Assembly: GCA_015183035.1 (NCBI GenBank)
Contig: JACZZP010000016.1
Span: forward strand, 1,736,001 to 1,800,000
Direction: 5' to 3'
From: Meloidogyne chitwoodi
Lineage: Eukaryota > Nematoda > Chromadorea > Rhabditida > Meloidogynidae
DNA length: 64,000 nucleotides
Positions 1 to 11,427 of the stretch are shown here, one piece after another (the stretch's first letter is position 1; each line of letters begins with the position of its first letter). Under the pieces are notes generated by a model. That model saw only the letters and a list, made by a program, of their open reading frames with translations. It had not been told where the DNA came from and searched no databases. The translations under genes and the position numbers were made by a program.

Positions 1-36
1 TCTTTACAAAAAATTATAATTCGAAAAAATATATTA

Positions 37-1787
37 ATGCCACCAAAAAAGTCATCATCTCGTAAATTAATTTTACCTAACGAGTTGATTCAAGATATAA
101 CGACAAATATTCCAAATTTGATTGACCATGAGGATGTAGAAATAACACCTGAATTTATTAATCTTCTTGGTGTTGAAACCCGTATTATTATTGAGGATCA
201 AAGAAAATGGAAAAAATATATAATGAAATTTCTGAGAATTTGCAACATCTTTTACTTTTTTCTTTCTAAAAGATTTAAATTGGTTAAAGTAAGTTAATTA
301 AAAAACATATTGGGTAAGTATAAATATGCAATATAAAATTTATAAAATTTTTATTCAATAAATTTTTTAAATTAGATTAAATAGAGTTTCTTTTTTGTTT
401 TAGAAAATTAAAGAAATTTACCTATTATAAAATTTTGCATATTAAAAAACATTAAAAAATATAAACATTATTTAGCGTATTGATAAACAAAGTGAAAAAA
501 AGGCTCTCGGATCTGGTGAAGTATAGGTGGTTTTTTTGTAGCGGTTCAATTTACACAAGTGAGGTGTTATTCGAAAGAGCTCGGCGAGCTGAGTCGAACT
601 AGCCCTGAACGAAGTCGAACCAACTACTCTGAGCCGAGATACAGACCCCCGAAAATTGAAAAACCATAGGGGGGAGTAAGCTCTTATTAGTGATTACCGC
701 GGCTGCTACTAAATTATTTTCACTGAATTATTTTGTTGTAATTTGCGCTGTAGAATAACGTATCTACCTTTGTGTCATTAAATTGGCTGTTCTTAAATTT
801 TTGATAAATTAATTATTTATTTGTAATTTGCGCCGTAGAATAACGCATGTACCAAAAAGCCAACCAGGGATGGGCTCTCACACGACGAAGTGATAAAACA
901 CTCTGTAGGTTCAAGTTTGGCGTGTTTCCAGCAAACTTCGATCTTTCATAACTTTGTTCAAAATCGTTCAATCTCGACAATTTTGGTCTCATTCGATAGG
1001 TCTCAAAGAGACCTATCGAATGAGCTATCATACTCATATTCGACTTTTCCACCCCAAAGCTGAGCTTACTCCCCCCTATGGTTTTTCGATTTTCGGGGGT
1101 CTGTATCTCGGCTCAGAGTAGTTGGTTCGACTTCGTTCAGGGCTAGTTCGACTCAGCTCGCCGAGCTCTTTCGAATGACACCTCACTTGTGTAAATTGAA
1201 CCGCTACAAAAAAACCACCTATACTTCACCAGATTCAGGCTCTCCACCTTGAAAAGCGTATTCGTTATTTAAATAATAGATTGTATCAACAAGGTAAAAA
1301 TCAATTAACCTCCCTTACATTATTTTTATTAAAAAATTAATAAATACAGCTATTGCGGCGGCTACTGCAATTCAACAACAGCACCCCCCAAATGATGATG
1401 CACCGCCACCACCAAAGAAGAAAAAAACTGAAGATTTTGTTCAATCTCCCTTGCCGAGTCCAAATTTGTCTTCAGATGAGTTGGAAGATTCTTTGAATTC
1501 AGAGGTTTGTTTTTACGTAATTTTATTTAGTCATTTAAACTATTTTGGGGAAAATTTTAAACATCTAACCCTCAAAAATTTTTTTTAACAATTCGAAAAA
1601 CAAGGTGCTGAACTGCCTAAAATCAAAATACAATTTATTGGAAAATAATAGGGGGGAGTAAGTTTATTTACGGAATAATTTCTTTTGTTTTTAGGAGCAA
1701 GAGTGTTTTGATGAAACAATGTCTTCAAATTCAATCACTAATGAACAAGAAGATGAAGAACGTGACGATGATGAGGAGCAGCAGTAA
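37..1787 (+). CDS. Unrecognised acidic-tailed protein, interrupted by a mobile element
   Basis: Proposed exons are 37-288, 476-520, 1239-1293, 1350-1504 and 1695-1787, giving 199 aa if the element at 509-1236 is removed as an intron (GT at 521, AG at 1237-1238). Deleting the element and one target-site copy also restores one frame (residues KKALHLEKRIRYL), so the host exon was continuous before insertion. The N-terminus begins MPPKKSSSRK. A basic, coiled-coil-like stretch follows (EKRIRYLNNRLYQQ), then a low-complexity part with PPPPKKKK, which could serve nuclear import, and a very acidic end (EDEERDDDEEQQ). I do not recognise the family; a nuclear protein is a guess from the basic and acidic runs. 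Exon 1 is the weakest part: a second frame near 210-260 also looks codon-like, so its 3' boundary may be wrong. There is no neighbour within the window to the left. Confidence 0.5.
501..508 (+). repeat. Left target-site duplication
   Basis: AGGCTCTC lies immediately before the left inverted repeat and recurs at 1237-1244 after the right one. An 8-bp duplication is usual for hAT-, P- and Merlin-like cut-and-paste transposases. Confidence 0.85.
509..1236. mobile_element. Non-autonomous long-TIR DNA element (728 bp)
   Basis: Terminal inverted repeats of 175 bp (509-683 and 1062-1236) differ at only a few positions, which suggests a recent insertion. The ends read GGATCTGGTGAAG and, on the other strand, GAATCTGGTGAAG. 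The 378-bp centre has no transposase. It contains a direct repeat around TGTAATTTGCG (about 735-765 and 822-852) and a strong hairpin at 988-1024. The 8-bp target duplication and GG/GA ends resemble Merlin-type elements more than hAT, but the superfamily cannot be settled from the ends alone. The element is far less AT-rich than the surrounding DNA. It sits in a coding exon and could behave as an intron (see findings). Confidence 0.85.
988..1024. other. Perfect 17-bp stem hairpin inside the element
   Basis: CTCATTCGATAGGTCTC (988-1004) and its exact reverse complement (1008-1024) are separated by AAA. It is a near-perfect palindrome at the centre-right of the element. Confidence 0.85.
1237..1244 (+). 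repeat. Right target-site duplication
   Basis: AGGCTCTC is identical to 501-508. Its first two bases, AG, follow the element's terminal C and give a CAG 3' splice-site context. Confidence 0.85.
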
Positions 1788-2732
1788 CGGAAAGAAACCC
1801 CAAATTAGGGTATTTGTGACTTTGGTAACTTGTAAATAATTAAATTTTATGGTTTTTTAAACATTATCGTCAGGATTTTTGTAATTTTTTTGATAATTTT
1901 TTCATATAAGAAGATTCTAAATATTCTCATTAAAATCCTTCTTATCATAATTGTGACATTTCTCTTTGAAAATCTTGTCTCCTTTTTTACCCAAAACTTA
2001 TTTGTTTTTAGTATTTTATTGAATCTAAATTTACTTATTTTTTTATTTTCGTGTCGATGCTGAGCTTTTACATTCTAAATTCTTTTTGCAAAAATTGTTG
2101 GGGAAGATAGTAAATTTTTTTTTATTATTATTTAGCGTATGAGAAAAGCCCCAGTAGAGAAAAAGCTCTCATTGGACAATTTTTTTATTCTTAAAAAATC
2201 ACCACCAAAAAATAAATTTAAAAAATACAAATAGAGTTTTTGTGGAAGAAGATATGAAAAAAGTGATATGCATTGAAGATATCTGGCAAAAGGTGTTGAT
2301 TTTATGCCTCCAAAATATTCGTGTCCAGACATTTCGGCGACAGAAATTGCACGACATTTCGTCCCAACAGCAAAAAATCGTGGGCTAGGGTAAACGAAAT
2401 GTAGTTTTTTTGCCGTAGAGGCGAAATGTCGTGCAATTTTGTTCGACGAAATGTATACATGTCGCAAATATTTTTTCCCACTTTTATTATTAAAAAATTT
2501 GTTTTGTAACGAATTACAATAATTAGCGTTTATTAAAAATAAACATACCTAAATTCATAAACGTAAAATTCATAATTTTTTATCAGATTAAAAAATAAAA
2601 AGGCAATAATATAAAATAAAAAAAGAATTTAAACAAATTGTCTATCGTTGTTCATTTAATGAAAATAAAATTAAAAATATACAAAATTAAAAAAAAAATT
2701 TGTTTGGGAAAATGAAAAAATAAAATTTAATT
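1788..2732. other. Intergenic, no gene seen
   Basis: AT-rich spacer between the plus-strand first gene and the 3' end of the PCTAIRE kinase (convergent). A minus-strand open frame across 2132-2467 overlies the palindrome at 2329-2454 and is not credible as a gene. Nothing else is recognised. Confidence 0.6.
2329..2454. repeat. Imperfect palindromic repeat
   Basis: The left arm (from ACATTTCGGCGA, including GCACGACATTTCG) pairs with the right arm (CGAAATGTCGTGC through ACGAAATGT) around a centre of about 60 bp. It is probably a small inverted-repeat element. No target-site duplication was identified. Confidence 0.65.
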
Positions 2733-5700
2733 TTAAGAAATATTAGCAATAACATCATTTGTTATTAAACGTTGAGAAGATAAAATTGTATCAGCAGCCG
2801 TTGGACGAAATTTTTTGTCCGAAATGAAAGAGATTCCAGGTAGTGAATAAATTGATTCCTTAAAAGAATAAATTTAAAAAATATTAAAGTAAATTGTTCA
2901 AAATAAATAAATAAAATTTAAATTTTAGACAAAAGAGTATTGGAGATATGGACGAGTTTGAGTAACCTCTTTTACAATGAGGATAAACAGAGATATCTGT
3001 GAAGAAAGTTTTAAAAGAAGAGGTTGCAGAGAAGTTAGAGTGAATGGCTTGCGAACAAAATTTGCGGACTTTTTTTAAATTTTAAATTTTTTTTTAATTT
3101 TTTAAATCTAAGATTCCACAAACAAAAAATCCACTCTTCATTAGTACTCTTATTATACACTTACATTATCTCCAAGTCTAAATAATTGTTCAGGAAAGCA
3201 ATTAAAAAAAGGATGTCTCATTGCTTTGTCTGCTCCAATTCTTTTATTTCCATCATACTAAAAAATATATAAATATTTTTATTATTTTTTGGCATAATTT
3301 AAAATATATTTTTACTTTTAATAATTTCAAAAGTAAATCAACAGTAATTGTATCCAATCTTGGAAGACAAATTAACGATTTTGGTGAATGTTGACGAAAA
3401 TTTCTACATTTTTTAAATCCAGGCAGATCTCTAAGTTCTGGATGTGTTTGAGCATTTGGAGTACCCAATTTTTGAAAAATTAATTTTAATTGTTCTGTTG
3501 GAGAACTTCCAGGGAATAATGGAAGATTTGTTAACATTTCATAAATTATACAGCCAACAGCCCACATATCAATATGTGTGGTATATTCTGTTAAACCTTT
3601 AATTTAATTAAATATATTTTTTTAAATATTTTTTTCACTTCAAGTGACATTTCATCCAGTGTATTAAACTACTCTATCTTATCCTTTTACAATATTTTGA
3701 ATTTATACCGAAGTGAATTGAAATTTCAGACAAATTTACTTCTAAGAAATATCGTAATTTATCTTGTTTAGGTACACCCCCCATTTATTCGCAAAAAAAT
3801 ATATTTTATTTTTCAAGTTAACTAAAATATTTTCTTGCGAATAAATGGGGTGTGTACCTAAACAGCAAGATTGGCAAAATATTTCTTTTATCCTTCCATT
3901 CCAATAGAATATTCGATTCTTTATTTATATCCAAATCTGAGGGAATATTCAAAAAGGGTTGGGTGTGTGATAAGACAGAGCAGAACAACAAAATAAAAAA
4001 TTTAAAATTTAAAAATTAAATTTATACCAAGCAAAACATCTGGGGGTCTATACCAAAGTGTAACAACTTCACTAGAGTAACTTTTAGTAGGAATTGATTG
4101 AGCTCTAGCTAATCCAAAGTCAGCTAATTTAAGTTCTCCTCCTTTTGTAACAAGTAAATTTTGAGGTTTTAAATCTCTATGTAAAATTCTTCTAGAATGG
4201 CAATATGTCAACCCTCTAAGTAATTGAAATGTAAAAAGTTGAACATTTTTTATATTCATTTGATTTTCCAATTCTTCCATATATTCACGTAAATCTTGTT
4301 CAACAAATTCAAAAACGAGTGTTAAAACACTGTTAAAATTAAAGAAAGAGAATGAGTAAATAAATAAATTTATTTTTTAAATAGAGAATATACTCCCAAA
4401 ATAAATATTATTAAATACTTGCGGACAAAAATTTGCGGACTTTTGTGCTCAAAAGCAAGTATCAAACTCTTTACCCCGTTTATTCGCAAGAAAATATTTT
4501 ACACCCAAAATTGACTTTGAAAATAAAATATCTTCTTGCGAATAAATGGGGTAACTTAAATAGACAAGATTGAAAAAACTAGAAAGTGATTTTTGTTTAC
4601 CTATTTCTTTTTAAGTCAAAAATTGTGTGTTGATCTTTTGGGTTAGATAATCTCTCTTTTACAATAAATATAATATATTTCTCTACCTGTCTGTATGTAC
4701 TACATCATGTAAAGTAACAATATTTGCATGCTTCAAATTTCTAAGTAAACTAACTTCTCTAATTCTATAATTTTATTTAAATTAAAAAAAAAAATATTTT
4801 TTTGTTTAATTTACGCTGTACAAGGAGCTCCTTCTTCATGTTCTAATCTAATTTCTTTCATTGCTACACTTCTTCCAGTTAATAAACTTTGACCTAAATT
4901 ATTAATTATTTAACTTATTAATTTTAATAATTTTTAATCCTATAAAAATAATTTTAAAATCAAATATTTCATTTTAATCTTATAAAATATTTCCAAAACT
5001 TGTACAAAATGACCAATTTTTAACTTTTAAAAATTAAAAAAATATTTATTTAATTTAAAATATATTTATTTACCCAAATAAACAGTAGCATATGTTCCTT
5101 CACCCAAATCAAAAATCTTTTTATAAGTTTCAGCTCTGCCAAAACCAATTTCATTGAGTGATGCTCTACGGCATTTTCTGGTCATTGGGTTTTCTATTGC
5201 TGGTATTCGACTCAAATTTTCTACAACACATTGGGGTATATTTATATAAGCAGGTAGAGAAAGACGTTTTTGGACTTCAGCCTCCTAATAAATTTAAAAA
5301 ATAATTTTTATAAAATACGGCCAGTTCAGTGCCAAGTTTTGTTCTGATAAACTCTAGTCAGACTAATTGAGAGATTTGATGGATTAGTGTGAAAGTGAGA
5401 GAGAAAAATTTTCCACAATACAAAAATACAGTAACGGATCCCATGCAATATGATTAAGTCGGCACCGAACCGACCAAAAATTTAAAAATTCCCTAAAATT
5501 GTCAAAATTACTTCTAATTGACGTCTCTCTCCTCCTTTATCATTTATATTTGTAATATTTGTATTATTACTTCCCTTTTTCTTCCTTAATTTAACATTAG
5601 GTACATAAATTGGATTAATTCTAGAATGTGGAGAGGCAGAAGAATTTGTAGTTTCTCCACTAGAAGATGGAGGAGAAACTTCTGCCACACTTTCACCATC

Positions 5701-6858
5701 TGAGCCAAGTCTTCCATTTATTGTTGTTATTGATGAAGTTGAGAAACTGCCAAACCAACGGGGTGCATGCCAACTTTTTATTCTAATTGAAGAAGAAGAA
5801 GAATTATTATTTTGTGGGGGTGGTGGTTGTTGACGTTTCTTTGAACGTAAACTAATTAAAGGAGGTTTTTCTTCATGTTGTTCAATTGTTTTTGAAGAGA
5901 CAGGATTAGAAGAAGTTATTTTCTGAAAAATTAAGGAAAATTTATTTTTTAGATTTTTTTAAATTAAAAATAAGCTTAGAACCATGCCTTTGCAAAAGAG
6001 TAGTAACCTTTAGTTGAGTGCTTATAACTTTTTCAAAATAAAAGCTAAAATCTTGAAATTTCGAGTAAATATTATTAATAGTGTTAACTAAATTGCCCAA
6101 AATTTTTAAAATTTTTGGTTCAGAATTTGAAAAGTTATGGAGAAAAATTGTCCTATTTTTCCCAAAATTTTCAATTTTTGTCATTTTTACCCATATCTTT
6201 GTAAATAATTAAAAATTTTAAAGATTTTAGTTAACACTGAGAACATTTATGCAAATTTTTACGAATGTAGGTACTAATTTGGCAATTTTATAAGCATTTA
6301 AATCAACTCAATTTATGTAATCATTTATTTTCTTTTCAGGCTCTTTATTAGAGAGGGAGGATATTAAAAAAAATATTTAATATTTTTTTCATACGTTATT
6401 ATTATTTTCTATACAATTTTGTATTTGACAATTAGATATTCTATTGCTATTAGGTCCTTCTTCTTCAACAGTCATTTCTGCAATTCTCTCACTTAATTGT
6501 GAAAGAGAATCTGACAAACTCCAGCGATATCTGTTAGTAAATTGTTATTATTAAATAGGTGACCGGAAAGGCTTTTTTTAACTTAATTAAAAAAACAATT
6601 TCAGACTAAAAAAGCATATTTTTGTAAATATCGTAATTTAAGTGTTTAACCCAAAAATTTCAAAAAATCAATTTTCCCTTACTTTGATTTCATTTTTGTC
6701 GATTCTGTCTCTTTATTAGAACGAATATTTGCTTCCAAATTAAAATTATTATTAATTCCAGCTTCTGATAAAATTATTGTATCATTTCTTTGTTGTTGTT
6801 GTTCTGTTAAAATACCCCCATTTAATACATTTTTTATTCGTTGCCTAATTTTCTTCAT
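2733..6858 (-). CDS. pct-1: PCTAIRE-class cyclin-dependent kinase (CDK16/17/18 type)
   Basis: Ten exons (6683-6858, 6395-6530, 5512-5922, 5074-5284, 4815-4893, 4687-4764, 4028-4329, 3316-3596, 3165-3257, 2733-2858) give 630 aa. About 295 N-terminal residues are low-complexity, Asn/Ser/Gln-rich. They end in [11 protein letters not shown], a segment conserved just before the kinase domain in PCTAIRE kinases. The glycine loop is GEGTYATVY, the ATP lysine is in VAMKEI, and the family-defining PCTAIRE helix spans the exon 5/6 junction. HRDLKPQN is at about residue 414, DFG at about 434, followed by the segment [11 protein letters not shown]. It phosphorylates Ser/Thr; in animals this class acts in post-mitotic cells, including neuronal vesicle and synapse transport. 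The N-terminus could be longer or shorter, because only splice logic supports exons 1-3. Two palindromic repeats sit in introns 6 and 7. The gene symbol follows the C. elegans name of the class. Confidence 0.93.
3763..3869. repeat. Palindromic element, copy 1, in kinase intron 7
   Basis: Arms CTTGTTTAGGTACACC...ATTCGCAA and TTGCGAATAAATGGGG...AAACAGCAAG are nearly complementary. A related copy lies one exon upstream at 4471-4554. Confidence 0.75.
4419..4440. repeat. TTGCGGAC double motif
   Basis: Two TTGCGGAC words are separated by AAAAA, in kinase intron 6. The same pair or its inverse recurs at 3049-3069, 40157-40177, 40314-40334, 47666-47686 and 58055-58075. Confidence 0.6.
4471..4554. 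repeat. Palindromic element, copy 2, in kinase intron 6
   Basis: It has the same arms as the copy at 3763-3869 (TTTATTCGCAAGAAAATAT and its complement ending AATAAATGGGGTAA). It is shorter and diverged in the centre. Confidence 0.7.
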
Positions 6859-9800
6859 TTTCGTTGTTTAAATGAATTAAAAAAAATCTTTTAAAAAGAT
6901 TCAATTTAATATAAATGAATGATTAATTTTAAAAGAAAAAAATGGGCGCATGTCCCAATTAAATGTGGTCGATTAGTACGTTTAGACGCTGAACGGCTTG
7001 GCGCGCACTCACGTAACTTTATTAGTTTAGAACTTAGATGAATGAAAATTTGTAACAAATTTTATTATTTTGGTATCTAATCTTCCTAAAAATTTTAAAA
7101 TTTTTGGTTTAGTATTTCCAAAGTTATGGACAAAAAACCAATAAAATTTTGAAAATTCGAGGTATTTTATATAATAATTTGCCAAATATTGAACCTAAAA
7201 TTCTGAAATTTTTTATGAGATTAGTTAACATTATTAAGCACATTTGAACAAAAGTTCATAATTTTAAGTTCCATTTTTGACTAATTTATAAGCACACGCC
7301 CAACTATAACTAAAAAAAGGCTGCGCCCAACTGTACCAACCTACCGCCTGACAAGAAAAAAGTGAATTTTTGGTAACTTAAAAATGAGGGGAAGTAGATC
7401 ATTATTATTTTTAGAAAAGTGTGGATGTGTGTGTGTTTGTAATATATTTATTTATTTGAGAAAAAAGAAATAAATAATATAAAATTTATTTAATTCAAAT
7501 GGACAGCTGAATGAGAGAATTGCGCGCGCATAAAAATAAGGGAAAAATTGGGGGAAAAAGAAAATTAAGAAAAGAAAAAATAGGACAGTACTAAAGCCTA
7601 CGGGCATTAATTTTGGAATTATGTGAAGCCATAAATAGAGCGGAAAATTGAATTATTATTTTTTTTGGCTAATTTTGTTGTTAAAAATTAAATAAAAAAA
7701 GAATTTATTAAAATATAATTTTCTTAAAATTAAACAAATTTTTTAAAGCTTTACCCTAAAAATAAAATTAAAGTTACATAAATAAAAATTAAAAAAGATT
7801 ACCCAGAAGATCAAACTTTTATAAATAATTAATTAAAAACAGACAATTCACCGAATATAAAGAATTTTCGACACAAATTGAAGAAAAAGACAAATTAAAA
7901 AATAAATTGATTAATATAGAATAGTTGAGATTTCAAATCAGAATAAATTGAAAATTCAAAGACAATTCACCTTCTTAATGTGAATTACCTTTCTTTAGTC
8001 GTTTAATTCGGTGAATTGTCCAAAAAGTTTGTTTGACCTAAAATTCATTGTTTTGAATGATCTAACAATTATTTTATCAAATCAGAGTGTTGATATTCTG
8101 GGTAAATTAATTAAAGGGCAAAAGCATCTAAATTAAAACAACTAAAATTAATATCAAGTCAAATTATGGGCGGTCAACAAACACACATAGGTTAAAATGA
8201 AAAAAGAAATAAAAAAAATTAATTCGCCACACACTCTTTTCTTCTTCTTCTTCATTTAATAATTACTAAATTACCCACTTTTCCCGTTCTTTTTAATCAC
8301 TACTTCTATTTTCAGCTCTCCTTAGAAAGAGCTGTCATGTCAAAATATAAACCTGATCAATCGTTGCAGCACATAATTTTTAATTAATTTTAGTTTTTAT
8401 GTGTGTCTGTGTGTGGTTTAAAAATAAAAAAGCGGTTGGTTCTCTTCCCCAAATTTATTTATTTATTTTAATTTAAAAAGAAAAGTAACCGCCGCAGGCG
8501 TGCGTGTGGGCGCGCACATTGCGCGAGATTGTGGTGGTTGAAGGCTATTTAAGAGCAATTTAAAAGGGTTAAAATGTGTGAGTATAAAAGAGAGGTGAGA
8601 GAATTTATTTTTAATGACAATTTTAAAATAAAAATATTTTTTTTATAATTTTGGATAAAAAGATTTAAAAAAATAGAGAAAGATTTATTTATTTATTTTA
8701 AAGTCCCTAATGTAAAAACAAAAATTTTAATATTTATTTAAAAAGACCTAAAAGATCAAAACTTTTTTGATCAATTGATATGAGTAATTGTTTACTATAA
8801 AAACAGGTAGATAAATAAGCCTTAAAACTGTCGCTAATCTTCAATAAGTTTATTTATTTAAATAAACTTATTTTAACTAATTTTTCTTCCTTTTTTCAAA
8901 TTCTCTTATCTGTTTTATATTTTTTTTCACTTTCCCATTAATTTTGGCATTTTTTATTTTTTATCAGGGGATAACTGATATGAGATGTGAAAGGTCATTT
9001 TTACAAATCTTCTCTAAATTAACATTCCCTTAAATACCAAAATTTTCATATTTCGATCTTTTGGGTTAAAACATTTTATTTAATTAAAAGGAATATACAT
9101 TTGCGGGATTTGCCACCCATTTTTAGTAAATTTACCCAAAAACAAGAAAAACCTGCCTGTTGCATAACAAAATAAATAATATATTAAAATCAACGGGGAT
9201 AAATATTAACCGGATAGAAAAATAAAAACGGAAAAAAGAAATATAAAAATAGGAGAAAAATAAAAATGTGAGTGTATGTGTTTGTGTTTAGTCAATAGGG
9301 GGGAAGAGAGAAAATAAAAATAAAAAAAATTTACAAAAGAGAAGTAAAAATGCAAACATAAATAAATATAATAAAATTGTGGATTACGGAAAATCTGGTA
9401 AATTAATGGGAAGCAAAAAGGCTGAAGAATAAAATAAGTGGGGTGAATGAAAGAATCTAACTATGAGCAATGTGTGTAAATTTATATTGATGGGAAAATA
9501 TTGTGTAATGAAAAATAAAGTTGATTTAACAAAATTTAATTAAATTTAATAAAATTAAAAAAAAACTAAATTTATGATATTCTCAAAGCTATTTTGTAAT
9601 TATTTAAAAAAAGTCTTAAAGATTATTTTATAAATTTTTTTTAGTTAAAAAATTAAAAAAAAATTTTTTTAACTCAGAAAAATTTTTTAGATTAATTTCT
9701 AAATATTTTTCTAAAAAACAATTTCAAAAAAGAAAATTTACCCTCAAGTTAATAAATAAAATAAGAAAATAAAGCACATACATAACTACTCAACTACAGT

Positions 9801-10164
9801 AAAACTTAAAATAAAACAAAGGAAAAGTTTTAAAAGATTAAATTAGTATTAAATATTAAAAATTGGCGTTCTGTTTTATTACTTTTTATCTCTAATTTTT
9901 AATGTATAACACTACTCTATATCTATTTATTTATTTTTAAAAGTTTAAGAGAATGACGGATTTTGTAAAAATTTATCTTGCGCCAATTCATAACTAAAAT
10001 TTACCAAAAGATACTTCACAAAAGACTAAAAAACAGAAAAATCTCTGCAAATTAAGGTTGGGTTGGCAGTGAAGTTCTTTTAAGTATTTTTTTCATTTTT
10101 TGTTATTTTCTCTTTCTTAATAATTTTTTTTAGAATTTTCAAAGTTTTTATTTTCCTTTTAATA
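6859..10164. other. Intergenic between divergent genes; no gene seen
   Basis: This 3.3-kb spacer separates the kinase start from the membrane protein at 10165. It holds a diverged copy of the TTCAGAATTT palindromic family (about 7020-7320, with GCGCCCAA near its end) and an inverted-repeat element at 7842-8020. It also has a short GC-rich island near 8488-8540 (CGCCGCAGGCGTGCG...GGGCGCGCAC) that stands out in this AT-rich DNA. The spacer must contain both promoters, but no defined sites can be named. Confidence 0.6.
7842..8020. repeat. Inverted-repeat element
   Basis: GACAATTCACCGAAT at 7842-7856 is the exact reverse complement of ATTCGGTGAATTGTC at 8006-8020. Flanking sequence (AGATCAAACTTTT and AAAGTTTGTTTGACCT) is also partly complementary, so the true ends may be near 7807 and 8040. 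No coding sequence lies inside. Confidence 0.65.
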
Positions 10165-11427
10165 ATGTCAATACTATTTTGGCCAATAACTGATCAAGCA
10201 GATGTTGATTCTGATGAAGATTGGATATGTTGTGGAATTATGCATTCTTTCTTTGGTTCAATGCTTTTTATGTTTGGAGAACTTACAAAATTCCCAGTAA
10301 TGTCATTCATCTACAGTTATATTATCGAATATTTCGTAAGCGTTTTTTGTTATTTTAAAATATCATAGAATATATTGTCTTCCTTGGAGTTTCTAAACAG
10401 GAGAAGAATCAAGAGAAAAAATTCTAATCTAGACCCTAATTTTTAAATTTTTATTAAGAATTTTTTAGGCACTCCTACCATTTTATTCTGGCTTTTTTTA
10501 TGTTGCTATTTATGAAATTTATATTCAATATTTAATGTTAATTACTGTTATATTTGGAATTATTGCCTACATGAGAGTTGTAAAAATTTAGAATTTTTTT
10601 ATTATTAAATTTATTTTTTAAAAAGTATCTTTGTTTGTATTCACATCTTTGTTCTGCTTGGCATCACAGAATTATTATTGTATCGATGACAATTTATTTT
10701 TTCAGGTTAAATTTTAAAGTAGAAAATTTTTGGGTAAATGATTTGTTGAAACTCTTAGTTTTCGATTTTTCTGGATTTCTAAACAATTTTAGGGCAAATA
10801 TATTTTTTCTATAAATTTTTTAATAATTTAATCATTTAAAAAAGAACATTATTATTCACTATTTATGCTCTTATAAATACAATTGTCGCTTTTCAACGTG
10901 TTTGGCATTGGGATAATCTGACAGAATTACTTCATAATGCTGCAGCTTATACAATTTGGTTAACCTTAACATTTGATTATGCAACTGGAAGTTATTTGGC
11001 TTATTTAACTCTTGATTTTATGAGAACACGTTACAGGTTTTTTTTATTAAATTATATATTTTAGTCTATAATAACATTTGTTAAATGTGTTTAATATTTC
11101 TAAATTAAGGACTTTGAGAACTGAAATTTCACTTAAATATTTTTTTTTAATTCTCAGAATTTTTGATTGTAAAAAAGTCAAAATCGACCTTTGACAAAAT
11201 AATTTTCGTAAAATATTTTACAGCTTCTAAAGTTTTTTTCCCCCAAAAAATCATTATATTAATTAGAATATAAAACTGGTCTCAATTATTATAAGTAAAT
11301 AAGGCGCGCCCACATGTTATTGTACATAAAAATATTACCTTAAAAAACTTTTTTCTTTTTTAGAGGCTACTGGGGAAACATACCAAAGGCATTTAAAGAA
11401 GATGTTTTTCGTTTAAAGTCTGAATAA
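10165..11427 (+). CDS. Multi-pass membrane protein, family not recognised
   Basis: Five exons (10165-10335, 10469-10579, 10626-10705, 10845-11036, 11364-11427) give 205 aa. The start MSILFWPITDQADVD is the first ATG after a T-rich tract. After a short acidic segment (DVDSDEDW) there are about five hydrophobic segments: residues near 22-40, 50-75, 78-95, 112-145 and 158-180. The loop after the third carries LYSHLCSAWHHR, and the tail GNIPKAFKEDVFRLKSE is hydrophilic. The aromatic WPxxD start, HH in a loop and 200-residue size suggest a conserved integral membrane protein, but I cannot name a family and propose no function. Exon 2's donor (GTT/GTAAAA) is inferred from phase. It converges on the GPCR gene 340 bp downstream. 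Confidence 0.7.

Noticed and set aside
813..1052. 79-codon frame inside the long-TIR element
   Set aside because: It runs through the hairpin and does not resemble a transposase; it is probably chance in the less AT-rich element.
2132..2467. 111-codon minus-strand frame
   Set aside because: It lies across a palindromic repeat and low-complexity DNA, with no splice partners or recognisable domain.
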